Shown: positions 1 to 10,033, counted from the first letter of the stretch. The stretch: DNA of 39,599 nucleotides from Chitinophagaceae bacterium (GCA_947454715.1 CANGMZ010000018.1:1-39599); one strand, 5' to 3'. Made by a program: numbers and translations. Notes: generated by a model not told the origin, from the sequence alone.

Positions 1-1293
1 CAGCGAGATTTTGGTATAATACTGCAACATACCTATACCTGGGGACCAATCGATACTACTTACAATGCAGACTCTACTCAATATTCATTTAAGCTGAAAC
101 CAAGATTCAGCATCACACACAAAATGGAGTTAAGTACTGAAAAGCACCTGTATAAAGATTTGGCTCCAGACTCAGTAAACTACAATCCTTTCTTCAATCA
201 TGCTTTTGTGCATACAGGTTCGCCTTATTACATAAATGGCAGCGATTCTGTGGTGACCCAACAAAAGTGGTTCTGGGTAGATAATCTGATTACACTCAAT
301 GGCTACATAGGAAAAGAAAGCAGCCAAATAAAATTCAGTGCAGGAGCAGGAAATCGGTATGACGAGTTTATCGTTACTCCGGCTTATGGTGTAAATCTTG
401 ATCGTAGCAAAATTGTTAGTAATTACATTAATGGAGATATAAGAAAAGAAGCACTAAATGACGGTGAATGGAGTTATGGTGCACATGCAAAATTCTATGC
501 AACAGGTGACTATGCAGGTAATTTTGATTTGAATGCGGCAATTGGTCGTGACTTTAAGAAGAATAACGGAGGCTTTATCGCTGGTTTTTCTCAGTTATTA
601 GGTTCATCGCCATACAACTATGCTAATTATGAAAATATATATACACAATTAGCTTATTCATTTAAAGATGAAAGTATCACTACAGTATATGCGACACTGA
701 ATGTTCGTAAGTATAATTTTTCAGCGGGTGTAAAAAATTATGTAATGAACAATTACATATACCTCAATGAAACCAGAGCACCATCACAATATACTCAGGC
801 ATTCAATGTTGGGCAGGCATGGATAAGAAAAATGTTCAAAGCCGGTAATTGGTTCATGGATAATGAATTGATATACCAACAAACTGCAGATAATGCACCG
901 ATTAACGTACCTCAACTAATGGGGCGTCATCAGATATCTTATGAACGTGCAATGTTTAAAAGGGCATTAAAAATTTCAACAGGTCTGGAAGTTCGATATA
1001 ATACTAGCTATCATCCTGCCGCCTACGATGCGCAACAAAATCGTTTCTTCTATCAAAACCAATCATATATCAGCAATACACCGGAGCTTTCCGCTTTTCT
1101 TAACTTCAGAGTAAAGCATTTCCGTGCTTTTATCGTTGCTGACCAACTCAATCAATTGTTTGCCCGTAATACCATCTTGTTTGTTGCACCTCAAGTATAT
1201 AATTTCTTTGGTACTGGTACTACATCTTCACCTGTTTACGCTACTCAAAATATGATGATCCGTTTCGGATTCAGCTGGGTACTTATAAATTAA
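1..1293 (+). CDS. Putative outer-membrane porin / beta-barrel protein, 5' truncated by window edge
   Basis: The ORF listed from 124 is open in frame 1 back to base 1 (QRDFGIILQHTYTWGPIDTTYNADSTQYSFKLKPRFSITHK-MELS...). Alternating aromatic/polar strands and a C-terminus ending ...MMIRFGFSWVLIN are typical of Bacteroidota putative porins. Confidence 0.7.
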   Translation, partial: QRDFGIILQHTYTWGPIDTTYNADSTQYSFKLKPRFSITHKMELSTEKHLYKDLAPDSVNYNPFFNHAFVHTGSPYYINGSDSVVTQQKWFWVDNLITLNGYIGKESSQIKFSAGAGNRYDEFIVTPAYGVNLDRSKIVSNYINGDIRKEALNDGEWSYGAHAKFYATGDYAGNFDLNAAIGRDFKKNNGGFIAGFSQLLGSSPYNYANYENIYTQLAYSFKDESITTVYATLNVRKYNFSAGVKNYVMNNYIYLNETRAPSQYTQAFNVGQAWIRKMFKAGNWFMDNELIYQQTADNAPINVPQLMGRHQISYERAMFKRALKISTGLEVRYNTSYHPAAYDAQQNRFFYQNQSYISNTPELSAFLNFRVKHFRAFIVADQLNQLFARNTILFVAPQVYNFFGTGTTSSPVYATQNMMIRFGFSWVLIN

Positions 1294-1334
1294 TCTGCTG
1301 TTATTCCATTTTAAGACGCGCATTAAAATAAAAA

Positions 1335-1357
1335 AGAGCGCAGAAAATCTGCACTCT
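1335..1357 (-). terminator. Intrinsic terminator for the minus-strand acyl-CoA dehydrogenase-like gene
   Basis: AGAGCGCAGA-AAA-TCTGCACTCT. On the minus strand the single imperfect pair is G.U and the stem is followed by TTTTTTATTTT; on the plus strand that pair would be a C.A mismatch. Confidence 0.75.
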
Positions 1358-1384
1358 AAATAATGTTATAAACTATAATCCCCT

Positions 1385-1432
1385 TACCATCTACCATCTA
1401 CCATCTACCATCTACTATCTACTATCTACTAC
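1385..1432 (-). repeat. Heptameric tandem repeat (CTACCAT/CTACTAT on +; TAGATGG/TAGATAG on -), about 6-7 units
   Basis: Direct reading: taccat ctaccat ctaccat ctaccat ctactat ctactat ctactac. The stop codon of the minus-strand gene (1429-1431) lies inside the last unit. Confidence 0.9.
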
Positions 1433-2532
1433 TTCCCATCACCAACCAACATTTTATGCTGCCCAGCAGTTTGTATATCTCTCCAAACCCTGTTAATTTC
1501 CGAATCTTTATTAGCAGAACTTAAACCACAATATGGGAAAAGTGTATTTACACAATCTCTTACAACATGAACTGCTGTAAATGAGCCGGCAGTAACCTTA
1601 TACAACAGTGAAGGGCTAATGTCTTTATTAGCAGAACATACTTGCCAGGACATATCAACTGCATAATATAGTTTTTGGCGTGCAGTCTGTAATTTTTCCA
1701 AAAGATGTTCATACTTGTCATTAAGTAAATCAAGATTTATATGATCGTCTTCTGTATGTACCTTACTGGTAATGATTTTTCCACATAGATCCATAAAATG
1801 CAAACACATGCCCGTCATATTGATGGCTAACGTAGCTTCCGCAAACTGTTGAAAAGGATAATAATATAATGATGCACTTAACAGTGGTGCTTGTTTTATA
1901 TTAAAGGCTCTATCTTGTTTAACAACCAAATTCTTAATCTCATAAGAATGTGAACTGGTTGCAGTCATTCCAAATGCATTAAAATGTCCTGTAATCGTAA
2001 CTTCATTCTTCAGAAATACAAAAGCTAGAATTGTGTCATTCCCTTTTTCATCTTTTACAGGAATGCCATTTTGTGTAACAACACAATTTGCAGTAACAGA
2101 CGTTGCATCAGTTATACCACTTGCATATTGCCACGCACCGTTAATCATGTAACCACCATCTACTATCTCAGCAGTTCCATTTTTCGCACCGCTGCCGGCA
2201 AGGCAAACGTGTTCATCTGCAAATATATTTTTGGCAATTTCTGATTCTAAAAATCCGCCAAACCACCCGGCTCCGGCACATAATGTCACAACCCACCCAA
2301 CACTGCCGTCTACGCACGCCAAAGCTTCTTCAATTCTCAAAGCTTCTGGTAAGGATAATTGTTTACCACCATAAGACACCGGCGCTAACATTTTAAACCA
2401 TCCTTGTTCGTATATTATATTCAGTTGTTTTTTAGTAAGTTTTCCTTGCCGCTCTGCATGAATAGACTCTACTCTTAAAGTATCTATCCAGTTGTTTTGC
2501 AGTATGTTAAGTGGATTTGATAAATCAATCAT
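1429..2532 (-). CDS. Acyl-CoA dehydrogenase family / flavin-dependent monooxygenase-like protein
   Basis: 367-aa ORF with acyl-CoA dehydrogenase-like N-terminal and middle domains (GWFKMLAPVSYGGKQLSLPEALRIEEALACVDGSVGWVVTLCAG..., GAWQYASGI). Confidence 0.7.
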   Translation of the reverse strand: MIDLSNPLNILQNNWIDTLRVESIHAERQGKLTKKQLNIIYEQGWFKMLAPVSYGGKQLSLPEALRIEEALACVDGSVGWVVTLCAGAGWFGGFLESEIAKNIFADEHVCLAGSGAKNGTAEIVDGGYMINGAWQYASGITDATSVTANCVVTQNGIPVKDEKGNDTILAFVFLKNEVTITGHFNAFGMTATSSHSYEIKNLVVKQDRAFNIKQAPLLSASLYYYPFQQFAEATLAINMTGMCLHFMDLCGKIITSKVHTEDDHINLDLLNDKYEHLLEKLQTARQKLYYAVDMSWQVCSANKDISPSLLYKVTAGSFTAVHVVRDCVNTLFPYCGLSSANKDSEINRVWRDIQTAGQHKMLVGDGK

Positions 2533-2706
2533 GCGGTAAAGATAGAATTATTATAACAAACAAAAAACAAATCCAGATGTTTTTAATTTAAAAAGAAGGT
2601 AGCTACATCTATACATTTAGCAAAAAAGCGTGTTTTAGTAGCTTTATATTCAAAAATAATATACTATGCAAATGAAAAATCAACAATATGTAAATAATTA
2701 TAAAAT

Positions 2707-2793
2707 AAAAAAAAGTCTCAACTTTCGTTGAGACTAGTTGTGTTGTAATACAGGATTTTTGACGTCCCATTACAACCTCGAGGTTTGGCACCG
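2707..2793 (-). ncRNA. Candidate small structured RNA with intrinsic terminator
   Basis: Minus-strand RNA approx. GGUGCCAAACCUCGAGGUUGUAAUGGGACGUCAAAAAUCCUGUAUUACAACACAACUAGUCUCAACGAAAGUUGAGACUUUUUUUU. Perfect 8-bp stem GUUGUAAU/AUUACAAC, terminal hairpin GUCUCAAC-GAAA-GUUGAGAC followed by U8, and an upstream TTTG-N21-TACCTTTG promoter. Confidence 0.7.
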
Positions 2794-2796
2794 ATA

Positions 2797-2829
2797 CAAA
2801 GGTAACCAAATAGACAGACACCACACAAA
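2797..2829 (-). promoter_or_regulatory. Bacteroidota-type promoter for candidate sRNA (TTTG-N21-TACCTTTG)
   Basis: Minus strand TTTG at 2829-2826, 21-nt spacer, TACCTTTG at 2804-2797. Matches the known Bacteroides -33/-7 consensus TTTG/TAnnTTTG. Confidence 0.65.
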
Positions 2830-2880
2830 TAATGTTTCATTTATAAATAATACGTAGCTTTATCTCTCAGAATAATCAAA

Positions 2881-5169
2881 ATGAGAATCTATATATTAAT
2901 AACCCTTCTTTGTTGCACTTTTATATCTACAGCTCAGATAAGCAAAGCATATTACCCCGACAGTACAGTTAAGGTTTACTCAGGCACTCGCGAATTAACG
3001 TTGGCATGGGCAGGAGGTTTCAACAACCCACAATTTGCAATGGGAGATCTCAATCATGATGGATTACCCGACCTGGTTGTTTACGAACCATCTAAAATGG
3101 TTAAAACATTCATTAACAAAGGCACAACAGGTAACCCGGATTATAGATATGCACCTGAATACGCGCTAAATTTCCCGCCCGTTTCTAATTATCTGGTTTT
3201 AGCTGATTATAACTGTGACAATATCCCTGATCTTTTTCAGGAAGGCGGTACAGGTTTTTCAGTTTACAGAGGATATTATAATAGCAGCAACAGATTGTGC
3301 TTTAGCTTCTATAAAGACATATATTATAACAACGACCCGCACGCGGGGGGGGCAGCAAATGCATACAATAACCCGGGAGATATCCCTGCCATTGTAGACG
3401 TAGATAATGATGGCGATTTAGATTTTGTGTCTTATGACATTAACGGTGGCTTTCTCAATTTATATAAAAATATGAGGGTGGAATATGGTCTGCCTTGCGA
3501 CAGCATTCATATTGAACTAAAAGACAGGTGTTGGGGGAAAGTTTCTCAGATTTTCTACCGTACCCATTTTATGGGAACTTCCTGCGACAATACGGGACTA
3601 AAGCAAACTAATGATACTGCAGCAAAGCAAACGCATTCCGGCAACACACCATGTCTTTTCGACTGGGATATGGATGGCGACTACGATTATCTCGATGGTA
3701 GCGTATCATTTAATGAAATGACATTCCTGAAAAATGGCAGGATTGAATATGGCGGCCCGGACAGTATGGTATATCAAGATACTATGTGGCAATCTGGAGG
3801 TACTACTGTCTCTATACCTATTTGGCCGGCGGCTTTTAATGTAGATATAGACCAGGATGGTAAAAAAGATTTACTCATTTCTCCGAATGCAGGAAACGCT
3901 TCTGAAAACTATAAATGTATCTGGTTCTATAAAAATATGACCACTCCGGGTGCTCCGGACTGGCAATTCAAATCAGATACTTTCCTTATTGACAAAACTA
4001 TCGATGCCGGAACAGCCTCATACCCAATGTTATTTGACTATAATAAAGACGGCAAACCTGATCTTTTTGTTGGTTCAGATGGCTTTAGACAATCTACAGG
4101 TCTGCTCAAAAGCAGAATAGCTTATTACGAGAATACAAGTACCACAGGGCATCCATCGTTTACTTTACGGTCATTAAATTTCCTCAATATTGACACCTTC
4201 AGTTTTCAAGGTGCTGCGCCAACATTCGGTGACATTGACAATGACGGTAAAACAGATATGATCTTAGGTCATTCAAACGGCACGCTTACCTATTATAAGA
4301 ATATCGCTGCTTCTGAAACCGTACAACCTATATGGCAGCCAATAATGACAACGCTGACAAATGACACAGGTGGCACCATCAACGTTAGTGGCAAAGCCGC
4401 ACCTTTCATTTATGATATTGACAAAGATGGCAAAAAAGACCTGGTAATAGGCAATACCTACGGCACTATACAGTATTATCGCAATGTAAGCACTGTGCCG
4501 GGTAGCATAAAACTAAAATTAATCAACAATAAATTGGGAAATATAAAAGCAGATCCTAATCAGTTGATTGGCTGTTACAGCACTCCATTTATTGGCAGAA
4601 TTGACAGCACAGGCAGAGATTACCTGCTTATGGGTAGTAATTCCGGTAATATATATAGATTTGATAGTGTGCAAAGTGGTGACACTACCCTCACCTACCC
4701 TATGATAGACACCCAATACTCATCTATTGATTCTACTTATACCTATTACAATCATCCATACAGTGTACTTGGTTTATATGACAATATCCGCAGCTCACTG
4801 ACTGTTGGTGACGTTGATGGTGATGGAGACTATGAAATGATTACCGGAAACATATTGGGTGGACTCAATTTTTACAAAAGAAAACTGAATGATTACACCG
4901 GAATACCTGTTGTTAATGAAGATGGAAGAGTAAATGTTTACCCTAACCCAACCGCAGATATACTTAATATCAACTGGAGTGGTATGCTTCACGAGCAACT
5001 CAAGCTAACCATTATTAATATGCAGGGACAACAGTTTTATTCCGAAACCATACCAGCAAATACGCAGCACACGAGTATTGATGTCAATAGCCTAACTACA
5101 GGTATCTACGTTTGTATTGTACAAAGCGGGGTAAACAGGTATTACAACAAGTTCACAGTATTAAGGTAA
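2881..5169 (+). CDS. Secreted FG-GAP/VCBS-repeat protein with T9SS type A sorting domain
   Basis: 762 aa; N-terminal signal peptide (MRIYILITLLCCTFISTAQ); many D-x-[DN]-x-DG-x-x-D motifs (DLNHDGLPDL, DIDNDGKTDM, DVDGDGDYEM); C-terminal VNVYPNPTADILNINW... domain. Confidence 0.88.
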   Translation: MRIYILITLLCCTFISTAQISKAYYPDSTVKVYSGTRELTLAWAGGFNNPQFAMGDLNHDGLPDLVVYEPSKMVKTFINKGTTGNPDYRYAPEYALNFPPVSNYLVLADYNCDNIPDLFQEGGTGFSVYRGYYNSSNRLCFSFYKDIYYNNDPHAGGAANAYNNPGDIPAIVDVDNDGDLDFVSYDINGGFLNLYKNMRVEYGLPCDSIHIELKDRCWGKVSQIFYRTHFMGTSCDNTGLKQTNDTAAKQTHSGNTPCLFDWDMDGDYDYLDGSVSFNEMTFLKNGRIEYGGPDSMVYQDTMWQSGGTTVSIPIWPAAFNVDIDQDGKKDLLISPNAGNASENYKCIWFYKNMTTPGAPDWQFKSDTFLIDKTIDAGTASYPMLFDYNKDGKPDLFVGSDGFRQSTGLLKSRIAYYENTSTTGHPSFTLRSLNFLNIDTFSFQGAAPTFGDIDNDGKTDMILGHSNGTLTYYKNIAASETVQPIWQPIMTTLTNDTGGTINVSGKAAPFIYDIDKDGKKDLVIGNTYGTIQYYRNVSTVPGSIKLKLINNKLGNIKADPNQLIGCYSTPFIGRIDSTGRDYLLMGSNSGNIYRFDSVQSGDTTLTYPMIDTQYSSIDSTYTYYNHPYSVLGLYDNIRSSLTVGDVDGDGDYEMITGNILGGLNFYKRKLNDYTGIPVVNEDGRVNVYPNPTADILNINWSGMLHEQLKLTIINMQGQQFYSETIPANTQHTSIDVNSLTTGIYVCIVQSGVNRYYNKFTVLR

Positions 5170-5174
5170 GTACA

Positions 5175-5984
5175 TCAAACATCCTGATTGCTGTAATCCC
5201 AAATTGCCTGCCCATGTAGGTAATTGGTAATTGCTCCATTTTCTGTCTGAACGGCTAATGTACCATCAGTATTGGCATGTAGTATGGTTGCTTTCCACAT
5301 TCCGGAGGCATCACTGAATGTTTGCTTTTGCCCCTTCCTGAAAAGTAAACCATTATAAAGTTGCATCAGCAAATAGGCTGGCATTGGTCGCGGCACAGCT
5401 TCACAAACCGCATCACGAATCGCGCGCAGAATAACAGCTTTATCAAACGATTTACCCGTTGCAATTTTTAAAGATGTTGCATGCGGTAGATCGGCCGGAA
5501 AACTATCCTGTAAAATGTTGAGCCCCAACCCTATGACACTATGTGTCCACTTACTGCCACGAAGAACATTTTCGATAAGTATGCCCCCTGCCTTTTTGTC
5601 ACCGACAATAATATCGTTGGGCCATTTAATATTAATATTCAGGTCATTATCTAACTTTTGCAAAACATTGACAATTGCCAGTGTTACAGTGGTATTAAAC
5701 AGGAATTGTTCACTAAGAGTATGCTTTGGAGACACGACAATACTCATCAGTAAACTTTGGCCGGGTGTATCTGTCCAAGCTTTGCCTCTTTGACCCTTGC
5801 CATTGGTCTGCCCATTAGCAACAATTGTCAGTCCGGGCTGTGCCTTATTGCCATCTATAAGGCGCATGGCATAGTTATTGGTGCTATCAGTAAAATCGAG
5901 TTCAATTATTTGTGGTTCTGACAAAGTCGTATGGTTTAGTGCAAAAAGATTTATAATTTTGATAGACCATAAAGATATTATCAA
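5175..5984 (-). CDS. birA: Biotin--[acetyl-CoA-carboxylase] ligase
   Basis: DSTNNYAMRL, ANGQTNGKGQRGKAWTDTPGQSLLMSI, IKWPNDIIVGDKKAGGILIEN, VIGLGLNI: BirA/LplA catalytic motifs. The true start is probably downstream of the listed ORF start. Confidence 0.9.
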   Translation of the reverse strand: MIISLWSIKIINLFALNHTTLSEPQIIELDFTDSTNNYAMRLIDGNKAQPGLTIVANGQTNGKGQRGKAWTDTPGQSLLMSIVVSPKHTLSEQFLFNTTVTLAIVNVLQKLDNDLNINIKWPNDIIVGDKKAGGILIENVLRGSKWTHSVIGLGLNILQDSFPADLPHATSLKIATGKSFDKAVILRAIRDAVCEAVPRPMPAYLLMQLYNGLLFRKGQKQTFSDASGMWKATILHANTDGTLAVQTENGAITNYLHGQAIWDYSNQDV

Positions 5985-6008
5985 TCAATAAAACGGGGAA
6001 ATTTAAGT

Positions 6009-6401
6009 TTGGAGCATATATTGAGTACATTAGAGGAGAGGAAAAAGCCGGTGGCCCGTCTTGCAAAAAACAGCAAGCTATTTAAAACAATAATAAATAC
6101 CATCAAGGAAAAGAAGGGAGAGAACATAGTTGTACTTGATCTTAGAAAAATTGATGAAGCAGTTGCCGATTTCTTTATTCTTTGCGATGGCCGTTCTAAT
6201 ATTCAGCTCAAAGCGATAGCCGATAATATTAAAGATGATGTGGAACTGGAATGTGACGAAAAACCTTACCACGTAGAGCATGGCGATAAATGGACGCTAG
6301 TTGACTATATAAATGTTGTTGTGCACGTTTTCCAGCACGAACAACGTGAGTTCTATAGTCTGGAGAGTTTGTGGGCAGATGCTGAGCGTACTGAATATTA
6401 A
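6009..6401 (+). CDS. rsfS: Ribosomal silencing factor RsfS (probable TTG start)
   Basis: DUF143 signature: VVLDLRKIDEAVADFFILCDGRSNIQLKAIADNI...HVEHGDKWTLVDYINVVVHVFQHEQREFYSLESLWADA; sits directly upstream of ftsH. Confidence 0.92.
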   Translation: MEHILSTLEERKKPVARLAKNSKLFKTIINTIKEKKGENIVVLDLRKIDEAVADFFILCDGRSNIQLKAIADNIKDDVELECDEKPYHVEHGDKWTLVDYINVVVHVFQHEQREFYSLESLWADAERTEY

Positions 6402-6429
6402 TTGAAACACAAAGTAGCACTTATACAGA

Positions 6430-8421
6430 ATGGAAGATAATAAACAGATACCCGGAATGAAACCCGGAAGTAACGATCCTAACCAAAAGAAAGGCCCGAA
6501 ATTCAATATCTATATAATTTATGGCATCATCATGTTGGTGACCATGGGCGTTCTGTTCTTCGGCGGCAATCTTAATCCGCTCAACAACGAACATAGCTTT
6601 CAGGATTTCAAAGCTTACTACGAAAAAGGCCAGGTTGCTAAATTAAAAGTTATCAACAACGACCACGTTGAGGTTTACCTTAAAAAAGATGTGCCACTTC
6701 CTACTAACACAGGTACTGGAAAATCTGGGACTCAGGCGTTGAGCAATGAAAAAGTGCCGGCTTTCGAATTCAAAATCGGTACAGTTGAACAATTTGGCAA
6801 AGACATGGCAGACGCTGAAAAGAATACACCTGAAGCCAGTAAAGTACAGGTATTCTACGATCAGCAGCAAGATTACATGCACATTATGGTGCAATTCATT
6901 CTGCCAATCATCTTCCTGGTTGCAATTTGGTTCCTTATTTTCCGAAAAATGGGCAATGGCGGTGGCGCAGGTGGTGCCGGTGGTATCTTCAACATCGGAA
7001 AATCTAAAGCACAGCTATTCGAAAAAGGAACTCGTGTAAACATCACTTTCAACGATGTTGCCGGTCTTGATGAAGCTAAGGTAGAAGTAATGGAAATAGT
7101 GGATTTCCTTAAAAATCCTAAAAAATATACCGCATTAGGTGGCAAAATACCTAAGGGTGCGCTGCTGGTAGGCCCTCCGGGAACCGGTAAAACATTGTTG
7201 GCTAAAGCAATGGCAGGTGAAGCGCAAGTACCTTTCTTCTCTATGTCAGGTTCTGACTTCGTAGAATTATTTGTAGGTGTGGGTGCAAGCCGTGTTCGTG
7301 ATTTGTTCAAACAAGCAAGAGAAAAAGCGCCATGTATTGTATTTATTGATGAAATTGATGCAATTGGCCGCGCAAGAGGTAAGAATGCAGTAATGAGCAA
7401 TGACGAACGTGAAAACACCCTTAACCAATTGTTGGTTGAAATGGATGGTTTCAGTGGAGACAGTGGTATCATTGTGCTGGCAGCAACTAACCGCCCGGAT
7501 GTATTAGATACTGCCCTGCTCCGTCCGGGTCGTTTCGACAGACAGATTTCAATAGACATTCCGGATGTTAAGGGTAGAGAAAAAATATTTGATGTGCATT
7601 TGATGCCTATCAAACGTTCTAAAGACCTGAATATCAAAAAACTTGCTGTTCAAACTCCTGGGTTTGCGGGTGCTGATATCGCTAATATCTGTAACGAAGC
7701 CGCATTGATTGCCGCTCGTAAAGGAAAGAGCGAAGTAGACATGAGCGATTTTAACGATGCTATCGACCGTGTGATCGGTGGTCTCGAAAAGAAAAATAAG
7801 ATCATACTTCCTGAAGAAAAACGCATCATTGCTTACCACGAAGCCGGTCACGCCGTTTCAGGTTGGTTCTTAGAGCATGCACACCCATTGGTTAAGGTAA
7901 CAATTGTGCCACGTGGTGCTGCTGCATTGGGTTATGCACAATACCTGCCAAAAGAAATGTACATCCGTACCACCGAGCATCTGTTAGATGATATGTGTAT
8001 GTCATTGGGTGGTAGAGCAGTAGAAGAACTGGTATTTGGTAAAATATCAACCGGAGCATTAAGCGACTTACAACACGTTACCCGCATGGCTTATGCAATG
8101 GTATCGATGTATGGTATGAGCGAAAAAGTAGGTAATGTATCTTTCTACGATCCGCAGAGCGAAGGCAGCTTCTCAAAACCATACTCTGAAGAGACCGGTA
8201 AAATGATAGACGAAGAAGTAAGAGCAGTGGTTGCAAAAGCTTATGAAAAAGTAAAAGCACTCCTTACTGAAAAGATGGAATATGTAACAGTAATCTCTGA
8301 AGAACTGCTGAAAAAAGAAGTTTTGTTCAAAGACGATTTGGAACGCCTGATTGGCAAACGCACATACGAAGATGCAATTGCAGCAGAAGATGCACCATCA
8401 GAACCACCAAGCGTAGCATAA
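6430..8421 (+). CDS. ftsH: ATP-dependent zinc metalloprotease FtsH
   Basis: Walker A GPPGTGKT, Walker [16 protein letters not shown] region, zinc motif HEAGH, N-terminal TM segments; 663 aa. Confidence 0.98.
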   Translation: MEDNKQIPGMKPGSNDPNQKKGPKFNIYIIYGIIMLVTMGVLFFGGNLNPLNNEHSFQDFKAYYEKGQVAKLKVINNDHVEVYLKKDVPLPTNTGTGKSGTQALSNEKVPAFEFKIGTVEQFGKDMADAEKNTPEASKVQVFYDQQQDYMHIMVQFILPIIFLVAIWFLIFRKMGNGGGAGGAGGIFNIGKSKAQLFEKGTRVNITFNDVAGLDEAKVEVMEIVDFLKNPKKYTALGGKIPKGALLVGPPGTGKTLLAKAMAGEAQVPFFSMSGSDFVELFVGVGASRVRDLFKQAREKAPCIVFIDEIDAIGRARGKNAVMSNDERENTLNQLLVEMDGFSGDSGIIVLAATNRPDVLDTALLRPGRFDRQISIDIPDVKGREKIFDVHLMPIKRSKDLNIKKLAVQTPGFAGADIANICNEAALIAARKGKSEVDMSDFNDAIDRVIGGLEKKNKIILPEEKRIIAYHEAGHAVSGWFLEHAHPLVKVTIVPRGAAALGYAQYLPKEMYIRTTEHLLDDMCMSLGGRAVEELVFGKISTGALSDLQHVTRMAYAMVSMYGMSEKVGNVSFYDPQSEGSFSKPYSEETGKMIDEEVRAVVAKAYEKVKALLTEKMEYVTVISEELLKKEVLFKDDLERLIGKRTYEDAIAAEDAPSEPPSVA

Positions 8422-8442
8422 TCTACAATCTGAATATTCATT

Positions 8443-8477
8443 AAAAAGCCTTCAAATGTATTTTTGAAGGCTTTTTT
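8443..8477 (+). terminator. Intrinsic terminator after ftsH
   Basis: AAAAAGCCTTCAAA-TGTATT-TTTGAAGGCTTTTT, a perfect 14-bp stem followed by T. Confidence 0.9.
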
Positions 8478-8599
8478 GTGTTTAAAAATTATCGTTATCT
8501 TTAATCTATCATTTCTGTTCAGACCTGTTGATACAGAATTTAATACCTAAAATCGTTTTCAGAAGCTTAACAAAATATCTAAATAAATTTATCATCAAT

Positions 8600-10033
8600 A
8601 TGAAAAAGCTTCTGTTAATCCTTGTAACCCTGCTAAACACATTCATTGGTAAGTCTCAGAATTATCAATGTCTACAACCCGCCGTAAAACATTACTTTAT
8701 TAATGGCGATCACTATTTGAGAGGCGTGCGGGTAGATTCTTTTAGCATGAGCGGTGATACTACCGTTTATCATTTATATCGAACAGAACGCGGATCCTGT
8801 ATGGGCACCATGTATCTGGGGCCTTGCGACACTAATGGTGGTAGCTGGCTCGGACACAGGGTATTGCAATGTGCTGACGGTACTTTTATATTTGATAATC
8901 GCTGGGGAAATAATGTTGTCATAAAACCACAAGCAACCATTGGCGATAGCTGGACGATGTATTCAGATAGCAGTAATCTGCATTATGAAGCCAGCGTGGC
9001 TGGAATTGACACTATGACAGTTCTGGGGGTATTAGATTCGGTTAAGCGGCTTTATATTACAGCCAATGACACTACAGGTATAGTGACAACCGATTCAATT
9101 ACCGGTTTCGAAATATGGTTAAGTAAAGATCATGGGTTTGTGCAGATTTGTGACCTCTATACATTTCCTTACCATAGGGCAGATTCTGTTTACAGAGTCG
9201 GATTAGACCATTTTCTGGATGTCTGCACTCGGAATATTTACGCAGCCACTTACGAACCTGGTAGCAACAATGCCCTATTCAAAATAGTGCCACTAACACC
9301 TCCTAACGATATTGCAATGCATAATTGGAATGTAGGTGATATATTCGAACAGAGTTACTATGGTGGGTTTTGGCCCAGCCCAGCGTCGAATGGCTACTTT
9401 ATGGATAGTATTGTTTCTAAAGTTACAACAGGCCATAAAACTGTTTATGGGATATCGGGTTGGAAATCGGAAAGTGGTATACTGACTCCACGTAGCGGGA
9501 GTTTGAACTTTTATGATACAGTATTCAGTATCGTGGATAGCATAAAAATGCCTGAGGAACGCACTTTGAATAAACCATTTGTTTACTATTATCCCGCAGA
9601 CACCTCTCAATGCGTAATATCTGATGCTTTTAAAACATTTTATTACGGATATACCTATATCTGGTATAAAACAAATATTGGCCGCACATCTTATTATTCT
9701 ATGGATGAAATGGCCTACTTTTCAGACACAAGTATTAATAGCTACAAAATGGGATCCCACGTATGTGGTAATTTACCGGCACCGGTGTTTGTAGAAAATA
9801 TATCAGGGAGTTTGCCAACTATTGAATTACATCCTAACCCCGCAAAGGGTAATATTATCATTACTTCCGACCAACAGCTTGGCAGGTTAGAGGTAACCGA
9901 TTTAGTCGGCAGGATATTGTATAGCACAAACTGTAATTCACACAATCTGTCAATTGATGTAACCGCCTTCCCTTCAGGTCTTTACCTCGTCCACATCAGC
10001 AACAGCTTAGTACAACGCTTTGTAAAAGAGTAA
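8600..10033 (+). CDS. Secreted protein with T9SS type A sorting domain
   Basis: The listed ORF starts at 8528, but ATG 8600 gives a clear signal peptide (MKKLLLILVTLLNTFIGKSQN). C-terminal IELHPNPAKGNIIITSD...LEVTDLVGRILYS...GLYLVHI. Confidence 0.8.
   Translation: MKKLLLILVTLLNTFIGKSQNYQCLQPAVKHYFINGDHYLRGVRVDSFSMSGDTTVYHLYRTERGSCMGTMYLGPCDTNGGSWLGHRVLQCADGTFIFDNRWGNNVVIKPQATIGDSWTMYSDSSNLHYEASVAGIDTMTVLGVLDSVKRLYITANDTTGIVTTDSITGFEIWLSKDHGFVQICDLYTFPYHRADSVYRVGLDHFLDVCTRNIYAATYEPGSNNALFKIVPLTPPNDIAMHNWNVGDIFEQSYYGGFWPSPASNGYFMDSIVSKVTTGHKTVYGISGWKSESGILTPRSGSLNFYDTVFSIVDSIKMPEERTLNKPFVYYYPADTSQCVISDAFKTFYYGYTYIWYKTNIGRTSYYSMDEMAYFSDTSINSYKMGSHVCGNLPAPVFVENISGSLPTIELHPNPAKGNIIITSDQQLGRLEVTDLVGRILYSTNCNSHNLSIDVTAFPSGLYLVHISNSLVQRFVKE

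Noticed and set aside
1385-1432. Heptad array considered as a CRISPR or assembly artefact
   Set aside because: Units are 7 nt with no spacers, so not CRISPR. The same unit recurs at an unrelated locus with the same hairpin, which argues against a simple artefact.
2609-2824. 71-aa minus-strand ORF
   Set aside because: Overlaps the candidate sRNA hairpins and terminator; the translation is hydrophobic and featureless. Better explained as non-coding.
6873-7637. 254-aa minus-strand ORF inside ftsH
   Set aside because: Antisense to a strongly conserved ftsH region; low-complexity translation without recognisable domains. Codon-bias shadow ORF.
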